Below, piece after piece: positions 8,036-17,357 of a stretch of DNA of 64,000 bases. The position numbers and the translations under genes are program-made. The stretch comes from an uncultured Dehalococcoidia bacterium (GTDB taxonomy: Bacteria > Chloroflexota > Dehalococcoidia > Lucifugimonadales > UBA3495). Below the pieces are notes generated by a model that searched no databases, was not told where the DNA came from, and worked only from the letters and a program-made list of their open reading frames with translations. The stretch lies in assembly GCA_958295765.1 (NCBI GenBank), contig CATQHB010000002.1, positions 2,992,091 to 3,056,090 on the forward strand. The letters are read 5' to 3'. Each line of letters starts with the position of its first letter. Positions within the stretch are counted from its first letter, which is position 1.

Positions 8036-9244
8036 TCAATTAGCGGGTGCAATGATGCCATAGCGTTCTTTCAAGGCCAGGATGCGCCCCGCCGACTGGT
8101 AGATGCGTTCCTCGGTTAGAACGCCGTCGGCGACGGCTTGCAGCAGGGCGTCCCGTACCCGATAGACCCGTTGCCGGTCATAATCGCCCTGCTGATTAGC
8201 CAGCAGGATTACATCGACGCCGGCTTGCACCGCGGCGATGGCTGCCTCCTCCGGGCCGTACTCGGCAACGATCGCCGCCATCTGCATATCGTCGGATACT
8301 ACTACGCCGGCAAAGCCCAACTCCTGCCGCAGCAAGCCGTTGATGATAGCCGGGGACAGGGTGGCCGGCCGGGCGGCGGCGTCCAGGTTCCGGTTGACGA
8401 TGTGGGCGGTCATAATGGCGTCAGCGTAGCCGCCGTTAATCAACTCCCGGTAGGGCGCCAGTTCCAACTCCCGGTTATAGGTGGCGGTTACGTCGGCAAC
8501 GCCCAGGTGGGTATCGCCGGCGGCGCTGCCGTGGCCGGGGAAGTGTTTCAGGGTGGGGATGACCTGCCGCTGCCGCATGGCATCGCTGAAGGCTTGGGCG
8601 TGGGCGGCTACGATTGCCGGGTCGGGGCTGAAAGAGCGTTCAATGGCGCCGATGGCCGGGCTTTCCGGGTTGACGTTCACGTCCACCACCGGGGCCAGGT
8701 TCCAGTTCAGGCCCACCGCCCGCATTTCGTCGGCCAGTTGGCCGGCCAGGGCCGCCGTTTCCGCAGCCGGCCGCGCCCCCAACTTTTGCGCCGTCGGCAC
8801 TTTCAGGGTGAAACCGTACTTTTCCTTGAGCCGGTTGACGTAACCGCCCTCGGCGTCAATGGCGATAAAGTAGGGCAGGGCAGCCTGTTCCTGGAGTTGC
8901 CCGGTCAGGGCCTGCAACTGCTCCCGGGAGGTGATGTTCCGCACCAGTTCCCCACCGCTGGGGCCGTCCCGGTCAAAGAGGATGACGCCGCCGGGCTGAA
9001 TATCCCGCAGCAGCGCGGCGGCCGGCTCCTCCACCGTCTCCCCGCGAAAGCCCACCAGCAGCATCTGCCCCACCGCCTGCTCCAGGGTCAGGGACGCCGC
9101 CGCATCTTTGCTGCTTACTTTGCTATTTAACAGTTGGCAAGCCGGGGCTAAAGCCGACAGCAGTATCAGCAGGGCCAGACCTACCGCCGCCCTGGTCAGC
9201 CAAGGCCGGCGGCGACAGGGCCGGGTTGACGGCAAGGCGTCCAT
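8036..9244 (-). CDS. Glycoside hydrolase family 3 (beta-N-acetylhexosaminidase-like), probably secreted lipoprotein
   Basis: 402 aa. The N-terminus has a basic region, a hydrophobic helix (AAVGLALLILLSALAPAC) and a cysteine that could be a lipobox, so it is exported and probably membrane-anchored. The catalytic domain shows the GH3 pattern: LVGFRG, GGVILF, FIAIDAEGGYVNRL, the KHFPGHG-x4-DTH signature near residue 235 (substrate-binding histidine/aspartate pair) and the VVSDDMQM nucleophile region. NagZ-type enzymes release N-acetylglucosamine from peptidoglycan fragments or chitooligosaccharides. It is long for cytosolic NagZ because of the signal. It ends 12 bp before the next upstream gene on the same strand. 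Confidence 0.88.
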   Translation of the reverse strand: MDALPSTRPCRRRPWLTRAAVGLALLILLSALAPACQLLNSKVSSKDAAASLTLEQAVGQMLLVGFRGETVEEPAAALLRDIQPGGVILFDRDGPSGGELVRNITSREQLQALTGQLQEQAALPYFIAIDAEGGYVNRLKEKYGFTLKVPTAQKLGARPAAETAALAGQLADEMRAVGLNWNLAPVVDVNVNPESPAIGAIERSFSPDPAIVAAHAQAFSDAMRQRQVIPTLKHFPGHGSAAGDTHLGVADVTATYNRELELAPYRELINGGYADAIMTAHIVNRNLDAAARPATLSPAIINGLLRQELGFAGVVVSDDMQMAAIVAEYGPEEAAIAAVQAGVDVILLANQQGDYDRQRVYRVRDALLQAVADGVLTEERIYQSAGRILALKERYGIIAPAN

Positions 9245-9255
9245 AACCCGGCCCG

Positions 9256-9819
9256 CTACTCCTTGGGGCCAAAGAAGGGATGTTCCAGATACTCGCCCAG
9301 CTTGAGGGTGCCCAGCACGTCATCCCACGCGGCAATGGCGCGGGTGGCGTCCTCAGGCCAGAAGTCCAGCGTGATGAGAGTCTGCACGCCGACGCCCCGG
9401 GCCAGGCAGAGACGGGTAAAGGCCGGCCGCTTTTCGACCGGGTCGATATACTCCATCTCCAGCCAGGCCAGTTCGTGCTGGGGCAAGCGCAGGGAGTAGG
9501 GTTTTCCCCGGCGGCAATTGTCGCCGATGTCCTCGGCGGAGTCATTCAGCAGGTCGGCCAAGGGCATCTGGTACGCCGCCGGGTGTAGGATGTGCAGGAC
9601 GGAAACCTCCAGCCGGATGTCGTCGTTGGGCGGCTTGCCGTCAAAAAACCGGACGGACTGGCCGGCGCCGCCGCTGGTATCGTCGAAAACCCAGCCGCCG
9701 GGAAACTCAAAGCGCACGTCGCCCCGGTTGGCAACGAAAATCTGATTGCCCGGCTTGGCCTTCCAGCGGTGGCGCTTGGGCAGATTGAAAACCTGCTTGG
9801 GCGCTCTCTTTTTAGCCAT
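9256..9819 (-). CDS. Conserved hypothetical protein, 187 aa
   Basis: Soluble protein starting MAKKRAPKQVFNLPKRHRW at 9819; its first eight bases overlap the end of the luciferase-like gene (ATGGCTAA), so the two are translationally linked. The strand-rich body includes GDVRFEFPGGWVFDD, RLEVSVLHI and LDFWPEDATRAIAAWDDVLGTLKLG. The last segment resembles the end of proteins that measure or bind small molecules, but no family was recognised with certainty. An upstream extension to 9882 would overlap the neighbour more and lacks a ribosome site. Confidence 0.7.
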   Translation of the reverse strand: MAKKRAPKQVFNLPKRHRWKAKPGNQIFVANRGDVRFEFPGGWVFDDTSGGAGQSVRFFDGKPPNDDIRLEVSVLHILHPAAYQMPLADLLNDSAEDIGDNCRRGKPYSLRLPQHELAWLEMEYIDPVEKRPAFTRLCLARGVGVQTLITLDFWPEDATRAIAAWDDVLGTLKLGEYLEHPFFGPKE

Positions 9820-11008
9820 TGGCGCCTCCGTTGGCCGGGGCCGGACGAAAGCGGGGAATAACCTCCTTGCCGAACAGTTCAATGGATTCCATCACCTTTT
9901 CGTGGGGGATGGTCTCCGTCTGCATAATCATTATCACCTGGTCAACGCCGATGTCCTCGTACATCTGCACCGCCCGGGCGCAGCTATCCGGGTCGCCGGC
10001 GATGATGACGCCCCGGTCGGCCAGGGTGTTGGCGTCCAATTGTGCAATGGCGGCCCGGGCGGCGCCGGGGCCGGCGTCCAGGGAAATGCCCGACTGCTCG
10101 GCCTGCGCCTTGTGCGCCTCATCGGACTGGCGCAGCCACCGGCCAAAGTCGGCCTGCAAGTGGTCCGGGACGCCGCCCCAAGCCTCCAGCAGTTCCTCAT
10201 AGGCGTTAATCCGGCCGGCGATGTAGGGCTTGTCCGGCCCGAAAAAGGTTTTCATTGACAGGGCGGCCAACTCCCGCGCCTCATCGTTATCCGGCCCGCA
10301 ATAGGCGTGGACGTTGTTGCCCCAGAACTCGTTGATAAAAGCCCCCACCGGGTTGGCGTTAGTCAGCGCGTCCCGATAAACCTTGACGTGCTCCGCCAGC
10401 ACGGCGGTGGCGTAGGAGGCCGAGGACAGCACGCCGATGCCCCGTTCCGCGGCCAGCCGGAAACTCTCGGTCTGGGTGCAGGCCAAATACATCCGGGGAT
10501 GGGGTTTCTGGAAGGGTTTGGGCAGCACCCGCCGCGTCGGTACGTTCCAGTGTTCGCCTTCCCAGGAAAATTCCTCTGACTGCCAGATTTGGGGCAGCAT
10601 AGAGATGGACTCCTCCCACAGGGAGCGGGTATTGCGGGGGTCAACGCCCAGGCCAATCTGTTCGTAGGCGTTGGAGCGGCCGGTGCCGAACTCCACCCGC
10701 CCGTCGGTCAACTGGTCCACCAGGGCCACCCGCTCGGCGACCCGTACCGGATGGTGGTAGGGCAGGATACAGACGCCGTAGCCGATGCGGATTTGCTTGG
10801 TGACCCGGCTGAGGGCGCCGAATATGGCGTCCTGGCTGGGCGAGCCGGAAAACCCGGTCAGGAAGTGGTGTTCCACGAACCAGAGGTTGTCAAAGCCCAC
10901 CTGGTCGGCCAGTTCACATTGCTCCAGGGTTTCCTTATACAGAGCGTTCCAGTCAATATCCGTCCCCTGATAGGGACGCTGGGTCTCATATAGCAAGCCA
11001 AACTGCAT
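9812..11008 (-). CDS. LLM-class flavin-dependent oxidoreductase
   Basis: 398 aa bacterial luciferase-like monooxygenase with a TIM-barrel fold. Visible motifs: MQFGLLYETQ, ADQVGFDNLWFVEHHF near residue 40, IRIGYGVCILPYHHPVRVAE (70-90), LTDGRVEFGTGRS and IAGDPDSCARAV. Such enzymes use reduced FMN or F420 to oxidise organic substrates; the family is expanded in SAR202-type Chloroflexota. A GAGGAGG ribosome site precedes the ATG, and a promoter with TATAAT lies at 11058-11086. Substrate and cofactor cannot be decided from sequence alone. Confidence 0.88.
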   Translation of the reverse strand: MQFGLLYETQRPYQGTDIDWNALYKETLEQCELADQVGFDNLWFVEHHFLTGFSGSPSQDAIFGALSRVTKQIRIGYGVCILPYHHPVRVAERVALVDQLTDGRVEFGTGRSNAYEQIGLGVDPRNTRSLWEESISMLPQIWQSEEFSWEGEHWNVPTRRVLPKPFQKPHPRMYLACTQTESFRLAAERGIGVLSSASYATAVLAEHVKVYRDALTNANPVGAFINEFWGNNVHAYCGPDNDEARELAALSMKTFFGPDKPYIAGRINAYEELLEAWGGVPDHLQADFGRWLRQSDEAHKAQAEQSGISLDAGPGAARAAIAQLDANTLADRGVIIAGDPDSCARAVQMYEDIGVDQVIMIMQTETIPHEKVMESIELFGKEVIPRFRPAPANGGANG

Positions 11009-11057
11009 ATCGCTGCCTCCTCAACCCGGCAAATTGGGCTGGTGGTATTCTGGTGGC

Positions 11058-11086
11058 ATTATAGCTTATCCGGGCTAATCTGGCAC
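11058..11086 (-). promoter_or_regulatory. Promoter of the LLM oxidoreductase gene
   Basis: On the minus strand GTGCCA (11081-11086) and TATAAT (11058-11063) are 17 bp apart. Transcription would start near 11051, giving a leader of about 43 bases before the ATG at 11008. Confidence 0.55.
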
Positions 11087-11137
11087 CTGGGTTTTCCCGC
11101 AGCGACGCCAGGGGTTAGCGAATTGCCGCATAAGGCA

Positions 11138-11167
11138 TTGCCGGCCGCACTGCGGCAGTGGTATTCT
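11138..11167 (+). promoter_or_regulatory. Candidate promoter for the small coiled-coil membrane protein
   Basis: TTGCCG (11138-11143) and TATTCT (11162-11167) are 18 bp apart, ending 32 bp before the ATG at 11199. It faces away from the LLM promoter, so this is a divergent promoter region. Confidence 0.45.
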
Positions 11168-11198
11168 GAACCGGCATAACACCGCCGAAGGAGTTGTG

Positions 11199-11438
11199 AT
11201 GACCACGCTGGAACAGGAACAACCCATAAGCCTGGGTTATCTGGCCGGGCGCATCGAAGGGCTAGATGCGCAATTGCAAGCCCTGCAAGCCGGGATACAA
11301 GAACTTCAAGCCGGCTTGCAGCAACTCAATAACCGGATTGACAAGCTGTTTTATGCCATTATCGGTTTAGTCATAGCTGTCATCGGCTTGCTGGGCGGCG
11401 GCTTGATAACTCTGATAATCCAGAACGGCGTCAGATAA
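11199..11438 (+). CDS. Small coiled-coil protein with a C-terminal membrane helix, 79 aa
   Basis: The start is chosen at ATG 11199 rather than GTG 11196 because GAAGGAG lies five bases upstream. Residues 10-45 form a heptad-like, leucine/glutamine-rich helix (repeated LQALQAGIQELQAGL), followed by a hydrophobic helix (FYAIIGLVIAVIGLLGGGLITLII) and a short polar end. It is therefore a tail-anchored, probably oligomeric membrane protein. Proteins of this form are common in Chloroflexi and cyanobacteria with no assigned function. Confidence 0.7.
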   Translation: MTTLEQEQPISLGYLAGRIEGLDAQLQALQAGIQELQAGLQQLNNRIDKLFYAIIGLVIAVIGLLGGGLITLIIQNGVR

Positions 11439-11590
11439 CCCCGGCCCACCCGGGGCAACGCCGGGATTTCCCCCGCGCCGGCCAAGTTGCACGTTAAGGG
11501 CCGGTTTCCAACCCCCCTACGCTCTCCACCAAGCCAAGCGGGTCAGGAAAACAACGCCCGTTTGATGATGCCCGCCTCTCCAACTCCAGG

Positions 11591-11743
11591 GCAATCACGT
11601 CTTAACCAAGGCAACCCAAACAACCGTCATTGGCAACCCTATCAACCGTCGTTCCGGCGAAAGCCGGAATCCAGGAAATCCTCACTGAAAATAGAGTGCC
11701 GGCTACCGAGAGTTCTGGATTCCGGCTTTCGCCGGAACGACGG
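11591..11743. repeat. Inverted-repeat element, copy B
   Basis: The core 11646-11743 has 29-bp terminal inverted repeats identical to copy A. The internal 40 bp, when inverted, resembles that of copy C (a CTCGGTAGCCGG-like stretch), so the element has a conserved asymmetric centre. The flank GCAATCACGTCTTAACC starts at 11591. Confidence 0.8.
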
Positions 11744-11792
11744 TTTTATGGCTGGAATGACGGGTTTATGCTGCGGTTGCCCTGACAGTAGG

Positions 11793-11898
11793 GTGGTTCG
11801 ACAAGCTCACCATGAGCGGATTTTAGCAGCGACTCTCTCCGCTCATCCTGAGCCTGTCGAAGGATAAACGGATGGTTCGACAGGCTCACCATGAGCGG
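11793..11898. repeat. Paired dispersed repeat (CTCATCCTGAGCCTGTCGAA family)
   Basis: Three half-sites of the common repeat: GGTTCGACAAGCTCACCATG, its inverted partner and another GGTTCGACAGGCTCACCATG. With copy B these fill the 635-bp gap between 11439 and 12073; only the promoter at 11991-12019 and no gene was seen in the remainder. Confidence 0.8.
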
Positions 11899-11990
11899 GG
11901 GCTATATCATTGAGCGGGATTTAGAGCATTATTCACGCATCACTAAAGTAATTGACAAGGTGCTATCCTAATCCCCCGTTCACCCCCGCA

Positions 11991-12019
11991 TTGACCAAAA
12001 ATTGAACCCTGAATATAAT
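11991..12019 (+). promoter_or_regulatory. Promoter of the xdhC/coxI-like gene
   Basis: TTGACC (11991-11996) and TATAAT (12014-12019) are exactly 17 bp apart. Transcription would start near 12026, giving a leader of about 48 bases. Confidence 0.7.
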
Positions 12020-12073
12020 TGCGGCAGCAATGCGCCCTGCGCCACCCAACCGCCGCCCAGGGGATAAGAAAGA

Positions 12074-13111
12074 ATGATAGATATTCTGCCCGGTTTGAGA
12101 GAGTGGCAGGCCCAGGGGGAGGAGATTGCGCTGGCGACGGTGCTGCGGGTGGAACGCTCGGCGCCCCGGCCTCCCGGCGCGCGGCTGGGCGTAACCCGCA
12201 GTGGCCGGATGGTCGGCTCGGTGAGCGGCGGCTGCGTGGAGTCGGATGTGGCGCTAAGGGCGATGCAGTCGTTGGATACCGGCCAGCCGGCGGTGGTCAA
12301 CTACGGAATTGCCGATGAGCTGGGCTTTCAGGTCGGACTGAGCTGCGGCGGCTCGATTGACGTTCTGATTGAACCCTTCCGGCCGGGTGCGGAATGGGAT
12401 GCTTTAACCGGGGCGGTAGCGGCGCAGCAGCCGGCGATTTATGCGATTGGCCTGGCGCCGGCGGCCCTGTTGGGGCGGAAGCTGACCCTGACGCCGCCGG
12501 GGGAGCCGGTGGGGGCCATTGCCCCCGGATTGAATGACCGGCTGGCCGAGGCCGGCGCCCGTCTCCTGGAAACCGGGGGCGCGCAAGTGGTAACGCTACC
12601 CTGGGAAGGCGCGGAGGCCAAGGTGTTTCTGGAGGCCTTTCCGCCCCCGCTCAGTATGGTGATTGTCGGGGCCACCCACACCGCCATCTCCCTCAGCCGC
12701 CTGGCTAAAGAAGTGGGGTTTCAGGTAACCGTGGTGGACGCGCGCAGCGTCCTGGCTACCGAGGAGCGTTTCCCGGACGTTGACCGGCTAATCCGTTCCT
12801 GGCCCGAGGAGGCATTGGCTGAGGCGCCGTTGGGGGAACATTCTTACGTGGTGGTACTGACCCACGACCCCAAGTTTGACCTGCCGGCCTTGAGTTGCGC
12901 CCTGCGTTCCCCTGCCCGCTATATCGGCGCCTTGGGCAGCCGAGTTACGCAAGAGGCCCGCCGCCGGAAACTCGTAGAGGAGGGCTTTACCGAGGCCGAA
13001 CTGGCCCGAATCCGGGCGCCCATCGGCCTGGATTTAGGGTCGCGGACTCCCCCGGAACTGGCCGTAGCGATTCTGGCCGAGGTGTTAGCCGTAAGGTACG
13101 GACGGGCGTAA
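12074..13111 (+). CDS. XdhC/CoxI family molybdenum-cofactor chaperone
   Basis: 345 aa. The N-terminal XdhC_CoxI domain shows ALATVLRVERSAPRPPGARLGV and the conserved GSVSGGCVESDVA; the C-terminal Rossmann domain shows MVIVGATHTAISLSRLAKEVGF, YVVVLTHDPKFDLPAL, YIGALGSR and the closing PIGLDLGSRTPPELAVAILAEVLAVR. XdhC proteins bind Moco, promote its sulfuration and insert it into xanthine dehydrogenase-family enzymes; CoxI is the form near CO dehydrogenase genes. It is convergent with a second XdhC gene and 1.3 kb from coxL, so service of the CO dehydrogenase is likely. It has its own TATAAT promoter. Confidence 0.9.
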   Translation: MIDILPGLREWQAQGEEIALATVLRVERSAPRPPGARLGVTRSGRMVGSVSGGCVESDVALRAMQSLDTGQPAVVNYGIADELGFQVGLSCGGSIDVLIEPFRPGAEWDALTGAVAAQQPAIYAIGLAPAALLGRKLTLTPPGEPVGAIAPGLNDRLAEAGARLLETGGAQVVTLPWEGAEAKVFLEAFPPPLSMVIVGATHTAISLSRLAKEVGFQVTVVDARSVLATEERFPDVDRLIRSWPEEALAEAPLGEHSYVVVLTHDPKFDLPALSCALRSPARYIGALGSRVTQEARRRKLVEEGFTEAELARIRAPIGLDLGSRTPPELAVAILAEVLAVRYGRA

Positions 13112-13166
13112 AACCATTATCCATTAGCCCACTGCCGGCAACCCAACCCTTAACCGGCCGCCTAAC

Positions 13167-14165
13167 CTACCCCACCGATTGCCCGGCGTAGCGGGCCGGT
13201 TCCTTATCAAACTCTTCCTTGCAGCGCAAGCAGCAGAAGTGGTAGGTGTCGCCCTGGTGGGTGGAGAAGTACCGGCTGTCGGCCGGATTCACCGTCATCT
13301 GGCAAATCGGATCCACCGCCCCGGCGGGAATGATTGGAGTATCGACCGCCGCCACAGTCAACTCGCCGTTGCCCAAGCCGCCGCCGGCCGCCCGCATTTT
13401 CTGAACTACCTCGGTTAAGATGCTCAAGGCGATTTCTTCCGGCGTCTCCGCGCCCACGTCCAGGCCGGCCGGGTACTTAACCCTTTGCAGGCTTTCCGGG
13501 GCCACCCCCTTGCCTTGCAGGTAGTCAATGACCGCCCGCCCGCGCCGGGGGCTGGCGACCAGGCCGATGTAGCCGGCCGAACTGCTTACCACCGCCTCCA
13601 GGGCCTCCTCATCATAGTGGCCCATAGTGGCGACTACTACGTGGCTCTTTGGCCCAATCTGCTCCCCGACCGCCGCCAGGTCTGAGGCCAGGGCGTCGGC
13701 CTCCGGGAACAACTCGGCGCTGGCTGACGGGTCGCAGGCGGAAACGCGAAAGCCCAGGCCCTTGCCCAACGCCACCAGGCTGCGGGCCATTGGCGACTGA
13801 CCGATTACCAGCAAATGGGGCTGGGGCAGGAAGGGTTCCAGGTAAATCGCCAGGGTGCCTTCGCTCTGGCAGGTCATCGGTATGGGGACAATCCCCTCCA
13901 GGCCGAGGTTCAGTTCTTCGGGGTGGGGCGCCAGGAGGACGACCCGGGCCTGCCCCTCATTCAGCGTTTTCAGCGACTCCTGGACGACCAGGGGCTGGGC
14001 GCAACTGCCCCCCACCCAGCCGTGAAAGCTCCCGTCGGCCTGGACGATAGCTTTGGCCCCCGGCTTGGCCGACGTGGGCGGCCGGCAAGCCACCACCGTC
14101 GCCAGGACAAAAGGCTGGCCCCGGCCCTTTAATGCTATGACTTGTTCCAGCAGGTCATCAAACAT
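13167..14165 (-). CDS. XdhC/CoxI family protein fused to a C-terminal YHS metal-binding domain
   Basis: 332 aa. Residues 1-260 are an XdhC-type Moco chaperone: FVLATVVACRPPTSAKPGAKAIV, FHGWVGGSCAQPLV, LLVIGQSPMARSLVALGKGLGF, VVVATMGHYDEEAL and YIGLVASPRRG, ending in LDVGAETPEEIALSILTEVV. After a short linker, residues 285-328 form a YHS (TRASH-like) domain with DPICQMTVNPADSRYF and FCCLRCKEEFDKEPARY, giving four cysteines able to hold a transition metal. It is immediately upstream of coxL on the same strand, with a 266-bp gap of palindromic repeats. It likely matures the CO dehydrogenase; a copper role is my inference, because form I CODH needs a Cu-Mo centre. Confidence 0.88.
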   Translation of the reverse strand: MFDDLLEQVIALKGRGQPFVLATVVACRPPTSAKPGAKAIVQADGSFHGWVGGSCAQPLVVQESLKTLNEGQARVVLLAPHPEELNLGLEGIVPIPMTCQSEGTLAIYLEPFLPQPHLLVIGQSPMARSLVALGKGLGFRVSACDPSASAELFPEADALASDLAAVGEQIGPKSHVVVATMGHYDEEALEAVVSSSAGYIGLVASPRRGRAVIDYLQGKGVAPESLQRVKYPAGLDVGAETPEEIALSILTEVVQKMRAAGGGLGNGELTVAAVDTPIIPAGAVDPICQMTVNPADSRYFSTHQGDTYHFCCLRCKEEFDKEPARYAGQSVG

Positions 14166-14291
14166 TTCTTGCCTTGCCGCCGGTTAGGTTTATGCCCGTT
14201 AATGAGAGTAGGCCGTTGCAACCGGTTTAAGGGATTATCGGTATTCCCCACATTTGTTGGCATTGCTTACCGGGCCACGCTTGATTGTCCG

Positions 14292-14412
14292 GTAGGGGCG
14301 GTTCGCGAACCGCCCCCGTTCCGGTGCCATGACCGTTCACCTATGGTGGCGTAGGTTCTCCGGGCCAAACTTGCCGTTGCGGGTAAGGGCGGTTCGCGAA
14401 CCGCCCCTACCC
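14292..14412. repeat. Two copies of the GGGGCGGTTCGCGAACCGCCCC palindrome
   Basis: Palindromes at 14292-14316 and 14382-14412, each around GGCGGTTCGCGAACCGCC. A third copy lies at 30101-30128. They occupy the gap between coxL and the XdhC-YHS gene and could act as a processing or pausing site in the transcript. Confidence 0.75.
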
Positions 14413-14431
14413 GGTGAAAATGCCTACCCGC

Positions 14432-16795
14432 CTACTCATCCACCCCGGCGTCCCTCAGGGCCTGCCAGACTTTGGCCGAGGTGATGGGGATGTCGATGTT
14501 GCGGACGCCCAGGTGCCAGAGGGCATCCACTACGGCGTTGGCAATGGCGGCCGGCGCGCCTACCGTGGCCGACTCGCCGATTCCCTTGGCCCCCAGCGGG
14601 TGGTGGGGCGAGGGCGTGACCGTCCGGTCGGTTTCCCAAACCGGCGTCTCTACGGCGGTGGGCAGCAGGTAGTCCATAAAGGTGCCGGTCAGGTTGTTGC
14701 CGTTCTCGTCGTACACCATTTCTTCCAGCAGGGCCGGCGCCAGGCCCATAGTCAAGCCGCCGTGAACCTGCCCCTCGACAATCATCGGGTTGATGACGTT
14801 GCCGCAGTCATCAACGGCGACAAAGCGGCGTATCTTGACCTCGCCGGTGCCTTTGTCGATGTCCACGGCGCAGATGTAGCTGCCGAAGGGATAGGTCAGG
14901 TTGGGCGGGTCATAAGAGGAATGGGCCTCCAAGCCGGCCTCCATGCCCAGCGGGTGGTCGGTGTAGGCGGCGAAGGCGATTTCCTGAATCGTCCTGGCCC
15001 GGTCCGGCGCGCCCCGGACGGAGAACTTGCCCGGCTCCCATTCCAGGTCTTCCTCGCTCACATCCAGCAGGTAGCTGGCAATGGTCCGGGCCTTGTCCAG
15101 AATCTTGCGGGAGGCAACGGCGGCGGCGGCGCCGGCGGTGGGCGTGCTCCGGCTGGCGTAGGTGCCCAGGCCGTAAGGGGCCGTGTCGGTGTCGCCCTCT
15201 TCCACGGTGATGTCGCTGGCCGGTATGCCCAGTTCCTCGGCGATGATTTGGGCGTAGGTGGTTTCGTGGCCCTGGCCCTGGGACTTGGTGCCGAACCGGG
15301 CAATGGCCTTGCCGGTGGGGTGGATCCGAATGTCGGCGCTGTCGAACATCTTGATGCCCAGGATGTCAAAGTGGCGGGAGGGGCCGGCCCCGACAATCTC
15401 GGTGAAACTGGAGATGCCGATGCCCATTAACTCGCCCCGGTCCCGCCTTTCCGCCTGCTCCCGGCGCAGGGCCGGGTAGTCGATGATTTCCATCGCCCGC
15501 TCCAGCGCGCCCTGGTAATCGCCGCTGTCATACTCCCAGCCCAGCACCGAGCGGTAGGGGAAGGACTCCGGCTTGACGAAGTTCTTCATCCGAAACTCGG
15601 CCGGGTCGATATTCAACTGGTGGGCGACGATGTCGGCCATCCGCTCCACGGCGTACACCGCCTCGGTAACCCGGAAGGAACAGCGGTAGGCAATGCCGCC
15701 GGGGGGCTTGTTGGTATAAACCCCGTCCACTTCCACGAAGGCGTCCTTGAAGTCATAAGAGCCGGTGCAGATGTGGAACAGCCCGGCGGGGAATTGAGAG
15801 GGATTGCAAGCCGCGTCGGTGTAGCCGTGATCCGCCACCGTCTTGATTCGCAACGCCTCCATGGTGCCGTCCTGCCGGGCGGCGACTTCGGCGGCGATGT
15901 GATAATCCCGGGCGAAGGAGTCGGCCATCAGGTTTTCCATCCGGTCTTCCACCCACTTGACCGGATGGCCGGTCAGGAAGGAGGCGGCAATCGCCAGCAC
16001 GTAGCCGGGGTAAACCGGCACCTTGCCGCCAAAACCGCCCCCGATGTCCGGGGAGATTACCCGTATCTTATGCTCGGCCAGCCCCAGATGCCCGGCCACC
16101 AACGCGATAACCGTCCGAATGGCGTGGGGGGCCTGGGTAGTCATCCACACGGTAAGTTTTTCCTGCACCGCATCCCATTGGGCTACGCAGCCGCAGGTTT
16201 CAATAGAGGAAACGTGGATGCGGGGAATGTAGATGTCCTCTTTCACCGTTACCGCGCTCCGGCTGAAGGCCCGGTCGGTGCTGCTCCGGTCGCCGGCCTC
16301 CCAATGCCAGATGTGGTTGGTCTTCTCTTCCTTGTCCTCCCGGACAATGGGCGAGTCGGCCTCCAACGCCCGGAACGGGTTGACCACCGGCTCCAGCGGC
16401 TCATATTCTACCTCCACCGCGCTGACCCCGTCGGCGGCGGTGTAGCGGTCGGTAGCCAGCACCGCCGCCACTTCCTGCCCGTCGAACTTGACCGTATCCA
16501 CCGGCAGCACCATCTGGAGGTCGCTCATCAAGGTGGGCATCCAGGCCAGGTTATACTGCTCCAGGTCTTTGCCGGTGATGACGGCCAGCACGCCGGGGAT
16601 TGCCAGGGCCTTCTCGGCGTTGATGCTGGTGATGCGGGCGTGGGCCAGGGGACTGCGCACGATGTCCAGGTGCAGCATCCCGGGCAGCTTGACATCATCA
16701 ACGTAGTTGCCCTTGCCCTGGAGAAAACGGGGATCCTCCTTGCGGGGTACGGAGTGTCCCATACCCCCGATTTCCGGCGGTGTTCGCATAGTCAT
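14432..16795 (-). CDS. coxL: Form I aerobic CO dehydrogenase large (molybdenum) subunit
   Basis: 787 aa molybdopterin-binding subunit of the xanthine dehydrogenase superfamily. It carries the form I CODH signature AYRCSFR at residues 369-375, whose Cys372 holds the copper of the Cu-S-Mo centre; form II proteins have AYRGAGR there. The preceding GLFHICTGSYDF and the following VTEAVYAVERMAD also match true CODH. GGGFGGK (about 252), GTKSQGQGHETTYAQI and GAKGIGES (Glu741, catalytic base) are present. The enzyme oxidises CO with water to CO2 and passes electrons to quinones. The ATG follows the coxS stop directly (TAAATG); a second ATG is two codons in. The operon order is coxM-coxS-coxL. Confidence 0.95.
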   Translation of the reverse strand: MTMRTPPEIGGMGHSVPRKEDPRFLQGKGNYVDDVKLPGMLHLDIVRSPLAHARITSINAEKALAIPGVLAVITGKDLEQYNLAWMPTLMSDLQMVLPVDTVKFDGQEVAAVLATDRYTAADGVSAVEVEYEPLEPVVNPFRALEADSPIVREDKEEKTNHIWHWEAGDRSSTDRAFSRSAVTVKEDIYIPRIHVSSIETCGCVAQWDAVQEKLTVWMTTQAPHAIRTVIALVAGHLGLAEHKIRVISPDIGGGFGGKVPVYPGYVLAIAASFLTGHPVKWVEDRMENLMADSFARDYHIAAEVAARQDGTMEALRIKTVADHGYTDAACNPSQFPAGLFHICTGSYDFKDAFVEVDGVYTNKPPGGIAYRCSFRVTEAVYAVERMADIVAHQLNIDPAEFRMKNFVKPESFPYRSVLGWEYDSGDYQGALERAMEIIDYPALRREQAERRDRGELMGIGISSFTEIVGAGPSRHFDILGIKMFDSADIRIHPTGKAIARFGTKSQGQGHETTYAQIIAEELGIPASDITVEEGDTDTAPYGLGTYASRSTPTAGAAAAVASRKILDKARTIASYLLDVSEEDLEWEPGKFSVRGAPDRARTIQEIAFAAYTDHPLGMEAGLEAHSSYDPPNLTYPFGSYICAVDIDKGTGEVKIRRFVAVDDCGNVINPMIVEGQVHGGLTMGLAPALLEEMVYDENGNNLTGTFMDYLLPTAVETPVWETDRTVTPSPHHPLGAKGIGESATVGAPAAIANAVVDALWHLGVRNIDIPITSAKVWQALRDAGVDE

Positions 16796-17299
16796 TTACG
16801 CACCTCGCTCTCGCAGCTTGGCCGCCGCGGACTGATAGGCTTTGATGATGTTGACGTACCCGGTACAACGACAGAGGTTGCCGGAGATGGCCCGGCGGAT
16901 TTCCGCTTCTGAGGGATCCGGGTTGTTCTCCAGAAAAGCGACGCCGGTCAGCATCATCCCCGGCGTGCAGAACCCGCATTGCAGGCCGTGTTCCTCGGTA
17001 AAGGCCGCCTGAATCGGATGGAGAACGCCGCCGGCGGCCAGACCCTCCACCGTCGTTATCTCCCGCCCGTCGGCCTGGACGGCAAAGATGGTGCAGGATT
17101 TTACCGGCGTCCCGTCCAACAGGATGGTGCAGGCGCCGCAGTGGGTGGTATCGCAACCGATGTGCGTACCGGTAAGGTTCAGCGTCTCCCGGATGAAATG
17201 CACCAGCAGGAGTCGGGGTTCTACGGAAGCCTCCTGCTCCGTGCCGTTCAGCGTAACCCGGATGGAAACCATGGCTGGCTGACTTGCTTCGGTAGTCAT
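16796..17299 (-). CDS. coxS: CO dehydrogenase small (iron-sulfur) subunit
   Basis: 167 aa with two [2Fe-2S] clusters. The N-terminal plant-type domain has [16 protein letters not shown] plus a later cysteine (SCTIF); the C-terminal helical domain has [12 protein letters not shown] and the [10 protein letters not shown] motif. It relays electrons from the Mo centre in CoxL to the FAD in CoxM. Length is standard. It lies directly between coxM (58 bp upstream) and coxL (no gap). Confidence 0.95.
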   Translation of the reverse strand: MTTEASQPAMVSIRVTLNGTEQEASVEPRLLLVHFIRETLNLTGTHIGCDTTHCGACTILLDGTPVKSCTIFAVQADGREITTVEGLAAGGVLHPIQAAFTEEHGLQCGFCTPGMMLTGVAFLENNPDPSEAEIRRAISGNLCRCTGYVNIIKAYQSAAAKLRERGA

Positions 17300-17357
17300 T
17301 TCTCAATCTCCTGGCGGGGGTTCGGCGCCGGGGTTCGGCGCGGGGATTCGGCCGGCC